Shown: positions 1 to 6,060 of the stretch, one piece after another
Layout: each line of letters opens with the position of its first letter
How positions within the stretch are numbered: the stretch's first letter is position 1
DNA from: Clostridiales bacterium
Lineage (GTDB): Bacteria > Bacillota > Clostridia > Oscillospirales > Acutalibacteraceae
DNA length: 10,117 nucleotides
NCBI GenBank assembly: GCA_019421725.1
Contig: JAHZES010000066.1
Coordinates: forward strand, 1 to 10,117
Reading direction: 5' to 3'
Made by a program: the position numbers and the translations under genes
The notes under the pieces: model-generated
The model's input: the letters and a program-made list of their open reading frames with translations, nothing else
What the model was told of the DNA's origin: nothing
Databases searched by the model: none

Positions 1-89
1 CCGAACCCGCGCAAAGCCCTGTGCGGTGGACATTTTCAGCGGACGAAACGGCCGAAGCTTCCAAAAATTTCAAGTGCGCCTAGCTATGA

Positions 90-257
90 CCACTTCAATA
101 CCTCCCCGCTCATGTTGACTTAGAACTTGAAGACAATGCAAAACAGAAATCTGTAAGAATTTCTGTTGACTGTACTACACATACTATTGAACAAGAAAGC
201 AATACAGCAAATATACCTCTTCAAACTTATAGCTTTAAAATTATACAACAGAAATAA
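90..257 (+). pseudogene. Possible 3' tail of a foreign, AT-rich coding frame
   Basis: An open frame runs from just after a TGA at 87-89 to a TAA at 255-257. It contains no start codon, so it could only be the tail of a gene whose front is missing. From about residue 8 the translation looks protein-like (starts HVDLELEDNAKQK, ends YSFKIIQQK), with alternating charged and beta-type residues. By hand count the patch 111-280 is about 29% GC, far below the GC-richer sequence on both sides, including bases 1-110. That suggests horizontally acquired DNA left behind after a rearrangement. I do not recognise the family. It could also be chance openness in AT-rich DNA. Bases 1-89 show no supportable gene. 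Confidence 0.3.
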
Positions 258-281
258 TTATGTGTCAAGCTGAAAAATTGC

Positions 282-755
282 ACTTTGAAGCTCATCCGCC
301 GCCGGAATCCAACGCTGGGCATGATTGAGTTCCGGCACCGCCTGCGGCAGCGCGGCTACACACGCATCCCGGAGAGCGTGTCCAGGTAGACGTGAAGGTC
401 GTTCCGCGCAGCTGCATCGCAGCTCCGGAGCTTCGTTTGTTCCAGTATACTGCTATCGACGAGTTTACTCGTCTGCGTTTCCTTGCTGCTTATCCGGAGC
501 AGTCTGCCTTCCTCGGCGGATTTCCTTCGCAGACTGACAGCGTGGTATGCTCGCCGTGGAATCAGGGTGGAGTGCGTCCAGACAGACAACGGTTTCGGGT
601 TCACCCAATCGGTTTTCCAACAGCAAACGTGATTTGCAGACGCTGTTTGAAAAGACCGCCGACGGGTTGGGCATCCGGCACAAGCTGATCTGTCCCTACA
701 CCCCGCGGCATAACGGCAAGGTCGTGCGCAGCCACGCGAAGACCAGAAGCGCTCG
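282..755 (+). pseudogene. IS481-like DDE transposase relic (integrase core), multiply disrupted
   Basis: Recognisable pieces of one rve/IS481-type transposase lie in three frames. Bases 282-386 give RRRNPTLGMIEFRHRLRQRG and then stop at TAG 387. From 365 a second frame gives HPGERVQVDVK and QYTAIDEFTRLRFLAAYPEQ. From about 516 the first frame resumes with ADFLRRLTAWYARRGIRVEC and QTDNGF. A one-base insertion near 606 shifts to NRFSNSKRDLQTLFEKTA and PYTPRHNGKV. A one-base loss near 735 shifts again to REDQKR. The first two catalytic aspartates remain (389-391 and 585-587). The third acidic residue, expected Glu in the NGKVER motif, is Val (GTG, 724-726). The N-terminal helix-turn-helix region, the C-terminal end and both terminal repeats are missing or not identifiable, so the element is dead. 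The exact right boundary, near 750-766 where methyltransferase DNA begins, is uncertain. Confidence 0.85.
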
Positions 756-766
756 TCTCCATACAT

Positions 767-1106
767 TTATTCCTTTCTGACGGCAAGACAGTAATTGACA
801 TGCTCAAAGGCCTTCATATCCGCTCCTGCCCTGTCGATAATATTTCTTTGAATATCGCCCGGCGTCAGCAGTTCGTGAATCAGAAAGCCGTGTTTTGCCA
901 GCAGCTTTTCAAGCTCTCCACAGCAAAAGGCCGATTGCATCGGTTCTCCGCCTGCTCTTGCCATCATTATTGTGTTCTGCACGCGCCTTTCCGAAGCATT
1001 GAAGAAGCTCTCATTCGGATAATCAAACGCAAGCATGCTTCCATCCGCGCAAAGCGATAAAAGCTCAGAAAGCGTTTGGCCGATTGTCTCTGTCGAAAGG
1101 TAATAC
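767..1106 (-). pseudogene. C-terminal fragment of a leucine carboxyl methyltransferase-like SAM methyltransferase
   Basis: About 111 residues at the 3' end of a chimeric 485-codon frame do not belong to a transporter. They match the C-terminal half of class I SAM-dependent methyltransferases of the LCM/PPM1 type (TIGR00027-like). Visible landmarks are YYLSTETIGQTLSELLSL, the strand SMLAFDYP, RVQNTI..ARAGGEP, ELEKLLAKHGFLIHELLTP, and an ending AFEHVNYCLAVRKE followed by a natural TAA. The SAM-binding N-terminal half is absent, so no activity is expected. The fragment is joined in frame to the MATE remnant at about 1100-1110 and abuts the transposase relic on the other side. The family call rests on recalled similarity; the truncation is plain from the sequence. 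Confidence 0.75.
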
Positions 1107-2319
1107 GCGCCTGGTATCCGAACGCACACGATGGAAAGCGCGTTGTGCAAAAAGGAAAACCCGGAACGGCCGATAGCGCAGAAATATCCGCTGAAGCTGA
1201 ACTGGAGACCTGCGAAAAAGCTGTCCCACACATAGCCCCGGAGATATTGCCCGCCAAGGCAAATGACCTCCGCGCCATCTGTTCGGGAAAAATCCGTAAA
1301 AAGCGCAATGATAGGTTCCGCAATGAATTGAACCCCCACAGCGATCACCAAACTGACAGATGCGGCAAGCAATACGGCACAGCGAAGGGTTTTTATAGTC
1401 CGCTCCGGCTTACCGGCTCCGATATTCTGCGCGCCAAGAGCAGAAACTGTGGAAAGCATGGAGGACGGAATTAGGAACAGAAAACTCATAATCTTCTCTA
1501 CGATGCCTACGGCAGCAGCGTCCACCAGACCACGGCGGTTGGCGATGACGGTGATCACGATGAAAGAAATCTGAATGAATCCGTCCTGCAAGGTGATCGG
1601 TATCCCGATTTTTAAAATTTTCCCCATTACTATACGGCTAGGTTTGAAGTCTGCTTTTTCCAGAACAATACTCTTCCGCTTCAGAATCACAATCAGAGAC
1701 ACAACTACGCTGATTGCCTGGGATGCCGTTGTACCGAGCGCTGCACCCGCAGGTCCAAGACGGAACACGCCCATAAAAAGATAGTCCAAGCCGATGTTGG
1801 CGGCACAGGCTACAGCAATAAAGTACATCGGGCTTTTGCTGTCGCCCATGCCGCGGAAAATGGAGCTGATAATGTTATACGCCGTGATAAAGGGAATTCC
1901 GATAAAGCAGATGGTCAGGTATGCCGCCGTATCATCTACCGCTTCCACCGGGGTAGACATCGCCGAAACAATAGGATGCACCAGCACAAGCAAAACCGCC
2001 ATCAGCGTAACGGACACCGTCATAAAGAGCGTCGCGGTATTGCCCACATTCTTTGCCGCCTGCCTGCGGTCATCCGCACCGATGGCTTGCCCAATACTGA
2101 CGGTCGTTCCCATCGCTAGCCCAACAATCATCACCGTGAGCATATGCATAACCTGTGAGCCAACGGAAACTGCGGTCATGCCGACAACGCCCTCAAACTG
2201 ACCGATGATGAACAGGTCAGCCATTCGTAGAGGGTCTGCAAGAAATACGAAAGTAAGTACGGCAACGAAAACAGGATAACATTTTTGAATACGCTGCCGG
2301 TGGTTAGGTTCTTTTCCAT
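1107..2319 (-). pseudogene. MATE-family multidrug/Na+ efflux transporter, frameshifted and 3'-truncated
   Basis: The body is a typical MATE (DinF/NorM-like) antiporter of about 12 expected membrane helices. Landmarks are MADLFIIGQFEGVVGMTAVS, the GLAMGTTVSIGQ helix, IFRGMGDSKSPM, GAALGTTASQ, IGIPITLQ, SALGAQNIGAGKPER and GYFCAIGRSGFSFLHNALS. The natural start is ATG at 2319, preceded by an AGAAGGA ribosome site, and reads MEKNLTTGSVFKNVILFSLP followed by YLLSYFLQTLY. The sequence then has TACGAATGGCT where TACGGAATGGCT would continue into GMADLF: one G is missing near 2225-2227, so translation from the true start shifts frame. The later ATG at 2224 opens the long frame but has no ribosome site. 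The last helices after RIPGAY (about 1107) are replaced by methyltransferase sequence. Two independent lesions make this a pseudogene, unless the frameshift is a sequencing error. A MerR-type promoter still lies in front. Confidence 0.85.
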
Positions 2320-2355
2320 TGCGTTTGTTCCTTCTTTGCGTTTCGTTACTCCTAT

Positions 2356-2386
2356 ACTATAAGCTCTATAACGGTTATAGAGTCAA
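2356..2386 (-). promoter_or_regulatory. MerR-type promoter/operator of the MATE pseudogene
   Basis: Read on the minus strand: -35 TTGACT (2386-2381), a 19-bp spacer, and -10 TATAGT (2361-2356). A perfect 9+1+9 dyad, CTCTATAAC-C-GTTATAGAG, lies at 2364-2382, overlapping the end of the -35 and most of the spacer. An over-long 19-bp spacer carrying a dyad is the hallmark of promoters activated by MerR-family regulators, which untwist the DNA. The promoter ends about 37 bp upstream of the MATE start at 2319. No MerR gene lies nearby. The layout is seen directly; the regulator class is inferred. Confidence 0.75.
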
Positions 2387-2439
2387 TAGTCATGACCCCA
2401 ACAGAGACAGGGGCTTTGCCTTGTTAAAGCCAGCCAAAC

Positions 2440-2475
2440 AAATGCCGTCCGGAGCTAAGCTTCCGAACGGCATTT
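2440..2475 (-). terminator. Hairpin terminator of the kinase-glycosylase unit
   Basis: Two 14-nt arms (2440-2453 and 2462-2475) form AAATGCCGT..CGGA / TCCG..ACGGCATTT with an 8-nt loop. The single non-Watson-Crick position is a G-U wobble in minus-strand RNA but a C-A mismatch in plus-strand RNA, which favours minus-strand use. It starts 5 nt past the glycosylase stop codon. The U tract on the minus side is short (TTTGTTTGG). The plus side has a better TTTATTTTTT, so it may act in both directions. Confidence 0.7.
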
Positions 2476-2480
2476 ATTTT

Positions 2481-3014
2481 TTACTCTTGCACCGCCGGAG
2501 CCTCCTGCAGATACGCCAGAATTTTTCGGTATTCCCTGCACAGCGCGTCAAACGACATCCGGCAGTTGGCTGGACTTGTGGATGGCAGCGCAATTGCGGG
2601 CAGCCCTGTTTGCGGCAGACAAAGCTTTTGGTAAAGACGAAATGCCGTTGCTCCCGTGGTAAAAACGGCTTGAATTTCGGTTTGCTCCAAAAGCGAAATC
2701 ATATCGTTCGGGATCGGATTACGAATGGAGGAATCGGCAGCACCGCAAATTTCACAGGAAGCAAGAACATCCCACATGGCAATTCCGTGGCGCAGAGCAA
2801 ACGCTTTGCGCTGCTGCATCCCCTGTGGAACCGGTTCTTCGAACAACGCCGCCAGAACCCGCCAAAAACGGTTTTGCGGGTGCGCGTAGTAAAATCCCTG
2901 TTCACGCGATTTGGGCGACGGCATGGTGCCAAGAATCAGCACACGGCTGCAGGCATCCCAGACCGGTGGAATCGGATGGCAAACCGCTTGCCGAAAATCC
3001 GCCTGCCCAGCCAT
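2481..3014 (-). CDS. Hypoxanthine/uracil-DNA glycosylase, UDG family 6 (HDG type)
   Basis: A 177-residue base-excision repair enzyme of the uracil-DNA glycosylase superfamily, expected to remove hypoxanthine (deaminated adenine) and perhaps uracil from DNA in the cytoplasm. The first active-site motif runs GTMPSPKSREQGFYYAHPQN followed by RFW (29-51). Asn48 sits where the family has its active-site polar residue. DVLASCEICGAADSSI follows at 82-97, and the second active-site loop LPSTSPAN is at 143-150. Length is normal for the family. The start at 3014 is supported by GGGAGAGG six bases upstream. The gene lies 33 bp after the stop of the kinase-like gene, so the two are probably co-transcribed, and a hairpin terminator follows. 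Proteins of this group are often labelled DNA-deoxyinosine glycosylase. Substrate preference cannot be read from the sequence. Confidence 0.87.
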   Translation of the reverse strand: MAGQADFRQAVCHPIPPVWDACSRVLILGTMPSPKSREQGFYYAHPQNRFWRVLAALFEEPVPQGMQQRKAFALRHGIAMWDVLASCEICGAADSSIRNPIPNDMISLLEQTEIQAVFTTGATAFRLYQKLCLPQTGLPAIALPSTSPANCRMSFDALCREYRKILAYLQEAPAVQE

Positions 3015-3047
3015 TCCGATCCTCTCCCTTTCCGGCGAAATTCATGC

Positions 3048-3689
3048 TTACTGCGAAAGCCCTTCGTCCTCTTTGTACCGCATTTCAACATACCTTTGCA
3101 GCAAAGAAACGGTATCCTCCACAGAAAGCTTGCTGCTGTCCACAGCAAGGTCGTAATTATCGATTTTTCCCCACTTGCGATTAGCATAGTAATTGTAATA
3201 ATTGGCGCGGCGTTTATCAATGCGCAAAACGGCGGATTCCGACTTTTCCCGTGCAAGTCCATATTCCGCAACGGCACGCTCCACACGAGTTTTCAGCGGC
3301 GCATAAACGAAAAGATTGGTGGTATCTTCTCTGCCATCCAACACATAATCCGCGCAGCGCCCGACAAATACGGCCGATTCTTTTGCTGCGAGCGAACGAA
3401 TCAGATTGGACTGAATTAAAAAGACCTTGTCGCCAATTGGCATATCCGGCACGCCGATTCCCTGACCGCCCATTCCGTAAGTTCCCATCACAAGTGAATA
3501 AAGCAGACTGTTCGGCGTTTTATCCTCCGACTCCTCAAAAATTTCCTCAGCAAAACCGCTTTCTTTGGCCGCAAGTACAATCAGTTCCTTATCATAATAA
3601 GCGATTCCCAAACGCTGTGCAAGCTCTTTGGCGATTGCCCTGCCCCCGCTTCCATATTGGCGGCTCACGGTAATAATCATTTTTTTCAT
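3048..3689 (-). CDS. Cytidylate kinase-like family protein (Cytidylate_kin2)
   Basis: A 213-residue soluble P-loop protein resembling cytidylate kinases but of the separate, poorly characterised cytidylate kinase-like family common in Clostridia. It opens MKKMIITVSRQYGSGGRAIA, a glycine-rich phosphate loop (residues 9-20) with Arg where classical P-loops have Lys. Other landmarks are YYDKEL (31-36), FVGRCADYVL (108-117), a basic lid-like segment DKRRANYYNYYANRKWG (158-174) and YDLAVDSSKLS (179-189) near the end. ATG 3689 is chosen over 3698 and the longer open frame from 3788 because AAAGGA lies about 9 bases before it; 3698 would sit directly on the ribosome site. A consensus promoter is about 130 bp upstream. 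A nucleotide-kinase role is plausible, but the substrate is unknown. Confidence 0.87.
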   Translation of the reverse strand: MKKMIITVSRQYGSGGRAIAKELAQRLGIAYYDKELIVLAAKESGFAEEIFEESEDKTPNSLLYSLVMGTYGMGGQGIGVPDMPIGDKVFLIQSNLIRSLAAKESAVFVGRCADYVLDGREDTTNLFVYAPLKTRVERAVAEYGLAREKSESAVLRIDKRRANYYNYYANRKWGKIDNYDLAVDSSKLSVEDTVSLLQRYVEMRYKEDEGLSQ

Positions 3690-3817
3690 TACGACCATTT
3701 CCTTTCTTCCGCAAAACCGGCACTGCCGCAGCGGAAACTGCTGGATTCCCGGAAACAATTCCAAGCCGTTTTCATTAACCGGCGGCAAAAAGCTTTCCGG
3801 TAATTTTATTCAGAGTT

Positions 3818-3846
3818 ATTATAGTATAAACTGCCAGAATAGTCAA
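3818..3846 (-). promoter_or_regulatory. Sigma-A promoter of the kinase-glycosylase unit
   Basis: On the minus strand, TTGACT (3846-3841), a 17-bp spacer, then a perfect TATAAT (3823-3818). This is a near-ideal vegetative promoter. It lies just past the stop of the radical SAM gene, with no hairpin between them, and leaves a leader of roughly 120 nt before the kinase start at 3689. I saw no convincing riboswitch or attenuator in that leader. Confidence 0.85.
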
Positions 3847-3865
3847 CATTGATATCAAAAATCTG

Positions 3866-5545
3866 TTAAATACCTGATATATCTTTCCACACCAGCCGAA
3901 ACCTGCGGCTGATTGGATCTCTGCGGCCTTCGTCGACCAGCACCAGCCGTTCTCCGTAACCGTACAGCAGCGCCGCACCCTTTCTTTCCTGCGGCAGACC
4001 AAGCTGCTCCCGGGCGGCTGCGGCACAGGCGGCCAGTCTGGGGTCGCGGCGTTTCAGCAGCGCAGGCAGTTTTCCACCCGGAACGGAGGCCAATCGGTCA
4101 CAAATCAGGACGTCCCGTAGCTTTTCTTTTTCCACACCGGGCTGACGCACCGCCCAATTCCACAGCGTTTCCGTATAAGCGTCCAGCGATATCCCCGCGG
4201 AACACGGCGCCGCCTCCTTTCCAAACCGACAGAACAGTTCAAACGGCCGCATTCCAGTCGCCTTCAACAGATAGCAGACGGTAAAGTGGAACCTTCCGCT
4301 GTTGGAAAGTCTGTCCAGAGCATCCTCCACGTCATGCAGAAGATGCAGCTCCTCCCGGGTGATCCACTTGGTCGCAGTTACCTCGTACGGCGGCTCCGGA
4401 TCCCATTCAAAACCGAACTCCTGTGCCTGATCTCGCAGACGGGAGCCGTAAATCAATTTTAAAAAGCCCAACTGCAGTTGATCGGCGTGCAGGGCATATG
4501 CTTCGTCAAAGCTTTGCCCAAAGCGTTCCAGCCCCTCGTAAGGCAGCCCTGCAATCAGGTCGATATGAACATGCAGCCGGCGGCAGCGGATCAGCCGCGA
4601 AAGGTTTTTCTTCAGGCAAAGCAGGTCAGTGCGGCGGCTGACCGCGCGCAGGGTCTCCGGGCAAAAGCTCTGCAGCCCCGCTTCTATCTGGAACAGGCCG
4701 GCCGGTGCATGCTCCAGCAGCTTCAGGGATTCTTCATCAAACAGATCGGCTCCTACCTCAAAATGAAAACAGACATTCTCCGGAAAGCCTTTTCCTCTTT
4801 GATCGATCAAGAAACGAATCAGCTCTTTTGTCCTGCCGTTATTGCAGTTAAAGGTACGGTCAATCAGTTTGACGGTCTGCGCGCCTGAATTTGCCATGCG
4901 CAGCAGTTCCTGCTTTGCATAGTCTACAGAAAAAAAGCGAACGGGGTCACAGCGCCCGGAAAGACAGAACGCACAGGAAAACGGACAGCCCCGAGACGTT
5001 TCCAGATAAGCGATCCGGCCGTTGAGATGATCGGCGTAAGCCTGTGTGTCCGGCGCAGGCGGTAGATCCCTCGGGCGGTAGATCCCTGAAAATGAAATCA
5101 TCTCGCTTTCCCGGCGGCAAAGACCGGGAATCTCCCGCAAATTTCGAATGCCTTGCAGGGCATCCAATAAAAGTGCAAACGGTCTTTCTCCTTCGCCCGC
5201 CAAAATATAATCCGCTTCCGGCAAATCGCGTAAGGTCTGCTCGGCACGGAAGGAAACCTCTGGCCCGCCAAGCACAATCACGCACTGCGGTTTCAGAGCC
5301 CGCAGCTTTTTTACCAAGCGCCGCACGACTGAAATATTCCAAATATAGCAGCAAAATCCGAACACCTGTGCCGTCTCCCCGCAAAGCCGTTCCATTAGCG
5401 CATTAACTGATTCATTGACGGTCCCTTCTACAATGCTGACTTCATGCCGTACCGATGAAAACGCACGTACACCGGCCAACAGGCACCACGGCGCCGGAGA
5501 TGAGTGAACATACTTTGAATTTACAGAACAAATTACGGCCTGCAT
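3866..5545 (-). CDS. Cobalamin-binding-domain radical SAM protein (DUF4080 family)
   Basis: A 559-residue cytoplasmic protein. Residues 1-130 form the B12-binding-type Rossmann domain seen in class B radical SAM enzymes: AVICSVNSKYVHSS, VFGFCCYIWN, VIVLGGPEVSF, DYILAGEGERPF. The classic DxHxxG cobalamin-ligand motif is not evident. The radical SAM core begins near 175 with LETSRGCPFSCAFC; C187, C191 and C194 give the C-x3-C-x2-C site for the 4Fe-4S cluster that cleaves S-adenosylmethionine. FHFEVGADL, LIAGLPYEG and LQLGFLKLIYGSRLR follow within the barrel. The C-terminal ~170 residues correspond to the DUF4080 extension. The reaction and substrate are unknown for this family. The start at 5545 is supported by AAGGAG eight bases upstream; the ATG at 5569 lies before that site. 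It is transcribed alone from its own promoter and is divergent from the small gene at 5680. It contains a short 14-bp direct repeat at 5058-5087. Confidence 0.9.
   Translation of the reverse strand: MQAVICSVNSKYVHSSPAPWCLLAGVRAFSSVRHEVSIVEGTVNESVNALMERLCGETAQVFGFCCYIWNISVVRRLVKKLRALKPQCVIVLGGPEVSFRAEQTLRDLPEADYILAGEGERPFALLLDALQGIRNLREIPGLCRRESEMISFSGIYRPRDLPPAPDTQAYADHLNGRIAYLETSRGCPFSCAFCLSGRCDPVRFFSVDYAKQELLRMANSGAQTVKLIDRTFNCNNGRTKELIRFLIDQRGKGFPENVCFHFEVGADLFDEESLKLLEHAPAGLFQIEAGLQSFCPETLRAVSRRTDLLCLKKNLSRLIRCRRLHVHIDLIAGLPYEGLERFGQSFDEAYALHADQLQLGFLKLIYGSRLRDQAQEFGFEWDPEPPYEVTATKWITREELHLLHDVEDALDRLSNSGRFHFTVCYLLKATGMRPFELFCRFGKEAAPCSAGISLDAYTETLWNWAVRQPGVEKEKLRDVLICDRLASVPGGKLPALLKRRDPRLAACAAAAREQLGLPQERKGAALLYGYGERLVLVDEGRRDPISRRFRLVWKDISGI
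5058..5087. repeat. 14-bp direct repeat inside the radical SAM gene
   Basis: GGCGGTAGATCCCT occurs at 5058-5071 and again at 5074-5087, a period of 16 bp. Because 16 is not a multiple of three, the two copies are read in different frames: one encodes GIYRP, the other RDLPP. The gene stays open and recognisable on both sides. Confidence 0.8.
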
Positions 5546-5587
5546 CCGGACATCTCCTTCAACAATCAATTTTTCAAATCCTTATTT

Positions 5588-5616
5588 ATTATCGCGCATC
5601 CTTCAAAGAATATCAA
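5588..5616 (-). promoter_or_regulatory. Sigma-A promoter of the radical SAM gene
   Basis: On the minus strand, TTGATA (5616-5611), a 17-bp spacer and GATAAT (5593-5588), each one base off consensus. It lies 42 bp upstream of the start codon at 5545. For the divergent small gene I could not pick a convincing promoter in 5590-5660. Confidence 0.7.
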
Positions 5617-5679
5617 CCGATAAAACGGATATGCTATTTATCAAAGACCCTACCTTGAACTGTAAGAAAGGAGCAAAAA

Positions 5680-5829
5680 ATGGACCCTAAACAGCTTGAT
5701 TCTGAAACGCGCGATTATTTTAATTCCTTGCCGCCAATGGTGCAGGAAGATCTTATGCAGAGCAGTCTGCAATTCTCCTGCAAATCGGAACTTCAACGCT
5801 TTGCAGAACAGCTTCTGCATCGCGACTGA
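5680..5829 (+). CDS. Small hypothetical protein, 49 residues
   Basis: A short reading frame begins with ATG at 5680 behind a strong AAGAAAGGAG ribosome site, and ends at TGA 5829. The product starts MDPKQLDSETRDYFNSLPPM and ends FAEQLLHRD. It is acidic, predicted helical, has one cysteine, and shows no signal peptide or membrane segment. The Asn/Asp-x-Glu-x-x-x-YF-SLP-x-x-VQE pattern resembles small unnamed proteins I recall in clostridial genomes, but I cannot name a family or role. It is divergent from the radical SAM gene, with 134 bp between the two starts, and is followed by a structured non-coding stretch. Confidence 0.75.
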   Translation: MDPKQLDSETRDYFNSLPPMVQEDLMQSSLQFSCKSELQRFAEQLLHRD

Positions 5830-5836
5830 TCGCAAA

Positions 5837-5949
5837 TGCCCGTATTTCGTGTTGGAAACGGCGTACCGCAATATACGGGCAAATTGCTTCTGCGGACCAC
5901 ACTGCCGCGGTTTCCGGCTTTCTTAATGACAAAACGCTGCGGCTGTGTG
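5837..5949. repeat. Two inverted repeats downstream of the small gene
   Basis: Arms TGCCCGTAT (5837-5845) and ATACGGGCA (5873-5881) are perfect complements around a 27-nt loop. A second pair, CACAC-T-GCCGC (5898-5908) and GCGGC-T-GTGTG (5939-5949), has one central mismatch and a 30-nt loop. Neither is followed by a U tract on either strand, so they are not standard terminators. No protein-coding feature was found in 5830-6060. The region may be the 3' part of the small gene's transcript, an unrecognised RNA element, or a decayed sequence. Confidence 0.45.
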
Positions 5950-5955
5950 AAAACA

Positions 5956-6015
5956 AACGGCACCCCATCCGTTAGATAGTATATCATAATACTGTCTATC
6001 AAATGGGATGCCGTT
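5956..6015 (-). terminator. Long hairpin terminator of the MarR-ABC-ABC operon
   Basis: Two 27-nt arms (5956-5982 and 5989-6015) surround a 6-nt loop and begin AACGGCA..CCCAT on the outer side. In minus-strand RNA three of the five differing positions become G-U wobbles, leaving only two mismatches; in plus-strand RNA all five mispair. On the minus strand the hairpin is followed at once by TTTGTTTTC. It begins 45 nt past the stop of the second ABC gene. This supports a factor-independent terminator for that operon. Confidence 0.75.
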
Positions 6016-6060
6016 CAAAATTGAAAAAGCGTTTTTTTATTTGCTGCCCTGTACCTTACA

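Noticed and set aside
261..283. Possible left terminal repeat of the insertion sequence (TGTGTCAAGCTGAAAAATTG)
   Set aside because: It starts with TGT and sits just before the transposase relic, but I found no matching inverted copy near 750-800, so an IS end cannot be supported.
356..766. Minus-strand 136-codon frame opposite the transposase relic
   Set aside because: The plus strand carries clear transposase motifs; this frame is their antisense shadow.
2224..2224. ATG 2224 as the genuine start of the long MATE-methyltransferase frame
   Set aside because: No ribosome site precedes it, and the upstream codons from 2319 encode the expected MATE N-terminus in the neighbouring frame behind a good ribosome site and promoter.
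2319..3419. Long plus-strand open frame of 366 codons across the glycosylase and kinase genes
   Set aside because: It is the antisense shadow of two well-recognised minus-strand genes and of the MATE promoter region. Its translation matches no family I know, and no ribosome site precedes it.
3690..3811. Possible riboswitch or attenuator in the kinase leader
   Set aside because: The ~120-nt leader has only weak complementary stretches and no pattern I recognise as a known riboswitch.
5696..5926. Plus-strand frame giving a Cys-containing segment (RKCPYFVLETAYRNI) overlapping the small gene
   Set aside because: It briefly resembled short Cys-rich phage-type proteins, but it lacks a ribosome site, overlaps the better small gene in another frame and ends without the later conserved cysteines. 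At most a relic.
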